Assembly (NCBI RefSeq): GCF_000526315.1
Contig: NZ_JAFV01000001.1
Span: 3,598,501-3,662,500, forward strand
DNA from: Methylopila sp. 73B
GTDB lineage: Bacteria; Pseudomonadota; Alphaproteobacteria; Rhizobiales; Methylopilaceae
Length of the DNA: 64,000 nucleotides
Direction: 5' to 3'
This document shows positions 60,237-64,000 of this stretch, piece by piece. Both the position numbers and the translations under genes were made by a program. The notes below the pieces were generated by a model. That model made no database searches. It was given only the letters and a program-made list of their open reading frames with translations, and was not told the origin of the DNA. Positions within the stretch are counted from its first letter, which is position 1; every line of letters starts with the position of its first letter.

Positions 60237-61025
60237 TCAGGCGATCTCGTCCGCGATGTTCCGGACGCAGTCGAGGAGCGCGGCGACGATCGGCTGCGGG
60301 GGCTGCTCTTCGAAGCGGTACCGCGGCAGGCTGACGCTGACGCAGCCCGCCGGTCTGCCGTCGCGTCCGGCGATCGCGGCGCCGTAGCAGCAGATGTCGA
60401 GTTCGTTCTCCTGCAGGTCCAGCGCATAGCCGCGCGCCCGCGTCGCCTCGACGTCCGCCATCAGGGCGGCGCGCTCCGTGAAGGTGTGGGCGGTGCGCGC
60501 CGTCAGCGTCAGGCGCGCCGTCGCGCAATCCTCGGGGGACAGGGCCGCAAGCCAGGCCTTGCCGACCGAACTCGAATGCAGCGCGACGCGCGTTCCGATC
60601 CGAGACGCCATCCGCACGTTGCGGCGGGACTCGAGCTTTTCGATGTAGACCATCTCGGAGCCGCTCGGGATCGCAAGGTGCACGGTCTCGTCCAGAGCGT
60701 CGCGCAAGGCGACCAGATGCTCCTGGGCGGCCCGGCGCAGGTCCGAGCGGTCCCAGCTTCGGAACGCCAGGCTGATCAGTCGGGGCCCCAAAGCGAGGCG
60801 GCCGGTGCGGGGCTCCTCGATCGCAAGCCCCTCCGCCACCAGCGCGGCGACGATGCGGTGCGCGGTCGGACGGGGAAAGCCTGTCTGTCTGGCGAGCGAG
60901 GCCACGGTCAGCTCGCCCGGCGCGTCCGCGATCGCCTGCACCGCCCGCATGAACTTACCGAACGCGGCGGCGCCGGGCACGTCGGTCCGGTCGTGCGGGG
61001 CGGGCGTCTGCGGCGCGGTCTCCAT
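60237..61025 (-). CDS. IclR-family transcriptional regulator
   Basis: A 262-residue regulator. The N-terminal winged helix (FMRAVQAIADAPGELTVASLARQTGFPRPTAHRIVAAL) is followed by the IclR effector domain (LALGPRLISLAFRSW, RIGTRVALHSSSVGKAWLA, GYALDLQENELDICCYGA). IclR proteins control catabolic genes for sugar acids and aromatics. It lies 11 bases after the SDR gene stop on the same strand, at the end of the cluster, so it may be co-transcribed with the genes it controls. Confidence 0.88.
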   Translation of the reverse strand: METAPQTPAPHDRTDVPGAAAFGKFMRAVQAIADAPGELTVASLARQTGFPRPTAHRIVAALVAEGLAIEEPRTGRLALGPRLISLAFRSWDRSDLRRAAQEHLVALRDALDETVHLAIPSGSEMVYIEKLESRRNVRMASRIGTRVALHSSSVGKAWLAALSPEDCATARLTLTARTAHTFTERAALMADVEATRARGYALDLQENELDICCYGAAIAGRDGRPAGCVSVSLPRYRFEEQPPQPIVAALLDCVRNIADEIA

Positions 61026-61036
61026 GGCCTCGTCTC

Positions 61037-61777
61037 TTAAGCGGTGAGGTAGCCGCCATCCACCGGCAGAATGACGCCGGTGACGAAGGCCGCGGCGGGA
61101 CTTGCGAGGAACACGACGCCTTCCGCCACGTCGGCGGGGGCGCCCCAGCGGCCGAGCGGCGTCCGGGAGAGGATCGCGCCGGCGCGGGCCGTGTCGTCCT
61201 GCAACGCCTGCGTCAGCGGCGTCGCGATCCAGCCGGGCGCGACCGCATTCACGCGGATCCCCTCGGGGGCGTAGGCGATCGCCAGCGACTTGGTCAGCTG
61301 CATCACGCCGCCCTTGCTGGCGCTGTAGGCGGGGGCGAGCCCCGCCCCGAAGAAGCTCAGCATCGAGGCCATGTTGACGATCGACCCCCTGCTCGCCGCG
61401 AGCCGGGGCCGGGCCAGCGCGCAGAACCGCATCGTCCCCGTCAGGTTGATCGCGATCACCTGCTCGAACACCTCCGGATCGTGCTCGGCCGCGCGGCGGA
61501 TCACGCCGGCGCAGTTGACCAGCACATCGAGCCGGTCGAGCCCGTCCACGAAGGCCGCCACGCCCGCGGCGTCGGTGACGTCGAGCTCCTGCGCGGTCAG
61601 GTCGAGGCCGGGGCTCGCCGCGACAGCGCTCGCGCCGAAGCCGACGACGCGGACGCTCGCGCCGAGCGCGGCCAGCGCCTCCGCCACGCCGAGGCCGATC
61701 CCGGACGTTCCGCCGGTGACGACGGCGACCTTGCCGGCGAACAGGTCCGGCGCCCAGGCGCTCCGCGGCGCGGTCAT
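61037..61777 (-). CDS. Short-chain dehydrogenase/reductase
   Basis: A 246-residue NAD(P)-dependent dehydrogenase: cofactor motif TGGTSGIGLG, NCAGVIRR, catalytic serine region SIVNMAS and YSASKGG with Tyr and Lys. The C-terminus (GVILPVDGGYLTA) is of the sugar or polyol oxidoreductase type. Its ATG overlaps the transporter stop as ATGA, so it acts on the transported compound or a product of it. Confidence 0.87.
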   Translation of the reverse strand: MTAPRSAWAPDLFAGKVAVVTGGTSGIGLGVAEALAALGASVRVVGFGASAVAASPGLDLTAQELDVTDAAGVAAFVDGLDRLDVLVNCAGVIRRAAEHDPEVFEQVIAINLTGTMRFCALARPRLAASRGSIVNMASMLSFFGAGLAPAYSASKGGVMQLTKSLAIAYAPEGIRVNAVAPGWIATPLTQALQDDTARAGAILSRTPLGRWGAPADVAEGVVFLASPAAAFVTGVILPVDGGYLTA

Positions 61778-63104
61778 GCCGACGCCTCCGCGGCAGCGAC
61801 GCCGGGCAGGGGCTTCCGCACCAACACGAGGTAGGCCACGGCCGCGACGCCCGCGACGACGGCGCTCGCCAGCAGGGCGTTGACGTAGCTGTCGGTGGTC
61901 TGGACGATCCAGCCGGTGATCACAGGCGCGAACGAGCCGGCGAAGTAACCGCCGAAGTTCTGGATGCTCCCGAGCGACGCCACCTGCCGCTGGGGCGAGA
62001 TCACGCTCACCATCATCCAGCAGGCCGCGCTCGCCATGTTGATGAAGAACATCGCGAAGCACAGGAACACGACCGCCATGGCGACGCTCGGCGTGAAGGC
62101 CGCGGGCACGGTGAAGGCGGCGCCGCCGAGCAGGCCGACGCAGACCGGCCACTTGCGGCTCGCGATCAGGCCCGCGCCGGCGCGGTAGAGCCGGTCGGCG
62201 ATCTGGCCGGCGCAGAGCATGCCGACCGTGCCGAACAGGTAGGGGATCGCCACCACCCAGCCGGTGCGCGCCACCGACAGGCCGCGCTCGTGCTCGAGGT
62301 AGCTCGGCAGCCAGGTGAGGTAGAGCCAGACCATGTAGATCACGCCCATGAACCCGAAGATCATGCCCCAGGTGGCGGCGTGTCCGAACAGGCCGCGCCA
62401 TTCCCGGAACGTGAGCGAGCGGTTGACGCCGCCCATGTCCACGCCCTCTTCGAGATGCGCGGTCTCTTCCCGGGTGAGCTCCACCTCGGCTCGGTTGCGG
62501 TAGAGCAGATACCAGCCGACGGCGACGACGACGCCCACGAGGCCGGTGATGATGAACATCCAGCGCCAGCCGAAGGCGAGCATCATCGCGGTGAGCACCG
62601 GCGGCGCGATGCAGGGCCCGATGGTGGAGGCGCCGACGAAGATTCCAGTCGGCGTGCCGCGGTCGCGCACGTTGAACCACTCGCTCACCACCTTCGCGCC
62701 CGCCGGGAACTGCGGCGCCTCGCCGACGCCGAGGACGGCGCGGGCGACGAGGAACTGGTGGAAGCTGCCGACGAGGCCGCACACGATCTGCGCCAGCGAC
62801 CAGAAGAACATGCCGGCCCCCAGCATGATGCCGATCCGAAGCGGTCGAGCAGCGCGCCGATCGGCAATTGCGCGAAGGCGTAGGACAGCGAAAAGGCCGA
62901 CAGCAGCAGCCCCATCTCGGTCGGCGTCAGGCCCATCTCCTCGCGGATCGCGGTGTTCGCGATCGAGAGCGAGCTGCGGTCGAGGTAGTTGATGACGCCC
63001 GCGACCGTCAGGAACGCCACGGCGATCCACTGGATGCGAACGAGCCGGGCGGTTTTTCCGGCGGGCGACGCTTTGCCCCCGGACGAGATCGTGGCCTCGG
63101 TCAT
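61774..63104 (-). pseudogene. MFS transporter of the anion:cation symporter (DgoT-like) family, broken by a frameshift
   Basis: The first 90 or so residues (MTEATISSGGKASPAGKTAR to LPIGALLDRFG) read in one frame and the rest (IGIMLGAGMFFWSLAQI to PLPGVAAAEASA) in another. The switch falls near 62829-62840, around TTCGGATCGGCATC. The total length, 1331 bases, is one base short of a whole number of codons. Restoring it gives a 443-residue carrier with twelve hydrophobic segments, normal for D-galactonate/hexuronate/phthalate-type transporters. Either a true recent mutation or a single-base sequence error explains this. Confidence 0.85.
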
Positions 63105-63145
63105 GTCGGCGTTTCCTCAGGTTCTTGTTGATTGAAGACGGGACG

Positions 63146-63865
63146 TCAGTAGGTCGCTCGTCCGCCGGAGAGGTCGAACACCGCTCCGGTGTTGAAGCTG
63201 CAGCTGTCCGAGGCGAGCCAGAGCGCGAGCGCCGCGACCTCCTCCGGTTCCCCGAGCCGCTTCAGCGGGCTCTTGCCGATCATCGTCTCGACGTGCGCCG
63301 GGCTCATCTGGTCGAGCAGCGGCGTCCTTACCGCGGCGGGCGCGATCGCGTTGACGAGGACGCCCGAGCCCGCAAGCTCCTTGCCGAGCGACTTGACGAG
63401 CGCGAGCACGCCCGCCTTCGCCGCGCTGTAGGCCGAAGCGTTCGGCGTGCCCTCCTTGCCGGCGAGCGAGCCGATCGCGACGATGCGCCCATAGCCGGCC
63501 TCGACAATGCCAGGGACCACCGCGCGGCAGGCGTGGAACGCGCCGTGCAGGTTGACGTCCAGGATCCGCCGCCACTCCTCGAGGGGATAGTCGACCAGCG
63601 GAACCGTCACGCCGGCGTAGCCTGCGTTGTTCACGAGGACGTCGATCCGCCCGCACCGCGAGAGCGTCTCGTCCGCCGCCTGCGCGACGGCCGCGGCGTC
63701 GGTCACGTCGACGGCGACGCCGTCAGGCGTGGGCGTCCGGTCCCAGACGACCGTCGTCGCGCCGGCGGCCCGGAACGTCTCGGCGATCGCCGCCCCGATG
63801 CCCTGCGCGCCGCCGGTGACGACCGCGACGCGGCCGGCGAAGTCGTAGGCCGCGCGGGAGGTCAT
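63146..63865 (-). CDS. Short-chain dehydrogenase/reductase
   Basis: A 239-residue NAD(P)-dependent enzyme: VVTGGAQGIGAAIA for the cofactor, NNAGYAG, IVAIGSLAG with the catalytic serine, and YSAAKAGVLALVK with Tyr and Lys. The C-terminus SFNTGAVFDLSGGRATY is typical of sugar-acid-type SDRs. I chose the ATG at 63865 (MTSRAAYDFAGRVAVV); an upstream extension to 63913 covers the previous gene's end. It lies 42 bases before the transporter gene, in the same direction. Confidence 0.87.
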   Translation of the reverse strand: MTSRAAYDFAGRVAVVTGGAQGIGAAIAETFRAAGATTVVWDRTPTPDGVAVDVTDAAAVAQAADETLSRCGRIDVLVNNAGYAGVTVPLVDYPLEEWRRILDVNLHGAFHACRAVVPGIVEAGYGRIVAIGSLAGKEGTPNASAYSAAKAGVLALVKSLGKELAGSGVLVNAIAPAAVRTPLLDQMSPAHVETMIGKSPLKRLGEPEEVAALALWLASDSCSFNTGAVFDLSGGRATY

Positions 63866-63866
63866 C

Positions 63867-64000
63867 TCACCGGATGAACTGGTCGACATAGTCCGCGCCG
63901 AGCCCGACCTCACCGTAGTGCTTCCGGCACAGATCGATCTTGGTGAAGACGTCCTCGTAGCCGGTGGTCGCGCCCCAGGGATCGACGTAGTTCATCGAGC
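63867..64000 (-). CDS. C-terminal 43 residues of an unidentified protein
   Basis: The minus strand reads SMNYVDPWGATTGYEDVFTK to VGLGADYVDQFIR and stops one base before the SDR start codon. The rest lies outside the window. I cannot name the family. Its place at the head of the SDR-MFS-SDR-IclR group suggests it belongs to the same catabolic operon. Confidence 0.6.
   Translation of the reverse strand, partial: SMNYVDPWGATTGYEDVFTKIDLCRKHYGEVGLGADYVDQFIR

Overview
The window is high-GC DNA with densely packed genes, many of them joined by 4-base ATGA/GTGA start-stop overlaps. The gene content points to a methylotrophic alphaproteobacterium of the order Hyphomicrobiales (Rhizobiales). The strongest evidence is a calcium-type methanol dehydrogenase operon (mxaFJGI and the start of mxaR). 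Its divergent regulators are arranged as in Paracoccus moxZYX, and lpiA-acvB and sfnB-sfnG also fit this group. I saw no rRNA, tRNA, CRISPR array or insertion sequence.

Layout. 1-4535 (minus): mxaF, mxaJ, mxaG, mxaI and truncated mxaR. 4958-7586 (plus): a lipoprotein gene, a sensor kinase and a LuxR-type regulator, probably controlling mxa. 7655-9009: a molybdenum oxidoreductase and its flavin reductase. 9106-12470: a bacteriophytochrome kinase, convergent with an OmpR-type regulator whose receiver domain has lost all its phosphorylation residues. 12724-15198: a membrane-segment-free FtsK paralogue, followed by two tandem copies of an intergenic palindromic repeat. 15651-18054: sfnB and sfnG for dimethylsulfone use. 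18280-25751: an esterase, the lysyl-phosphatidylglycerol pair acvB/lpiA, a HAD-UbiA fusion and a GtrA protein (envelope lipid and glycan functions). 25956-37338 (minus): ten contiguous genes for an amidohydrolase, an arylformamidase-like hydrolase, a three-subunit molybdenum hydroxylase (small subunit fused to a CoxG domain) and a complete Liv-type ABC importer. A divergent MarR gene and a palindromic operator lie at the head. 38043-50503: a DEAD-box helicase, hydantoinase, PutA, a DapA-like lyase, a zinc-type CDF exporter, and a LysR / glyoxalase-type dioxygenase / carboxylesterase group resembling mhq quinone-detoxification loci. 50526-56779 (minus): seven overlapping genes for an uncharacterised glycoconjugate, with four glycosyltransferases, an acyl-CoA-dehydrogenase-like protein, a PIG-L deacetylase and a NodS-like methyltransferase. 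Upstream are a manganese catalase, a YciF-family protein, a Crp/Fnr regulator and EcfG-like stress promoters. 59664-64000: a PepSY-like periplasmic protein, an IclR regulator, two SDR dehydrogenases, a frameshifted MFS carrier and one truncated unknown gene, probably a sugar-acid catabolic locus.

The two best candidates for undescribed biology are the seven-gene glycan operon at 50526-56779 and the ten-gene MarR-controlled import and oxidation operon at 25956-37338. The functions assigned to these two systems are inferred from protein families and gene order, not from direct knowledge of their substrates.
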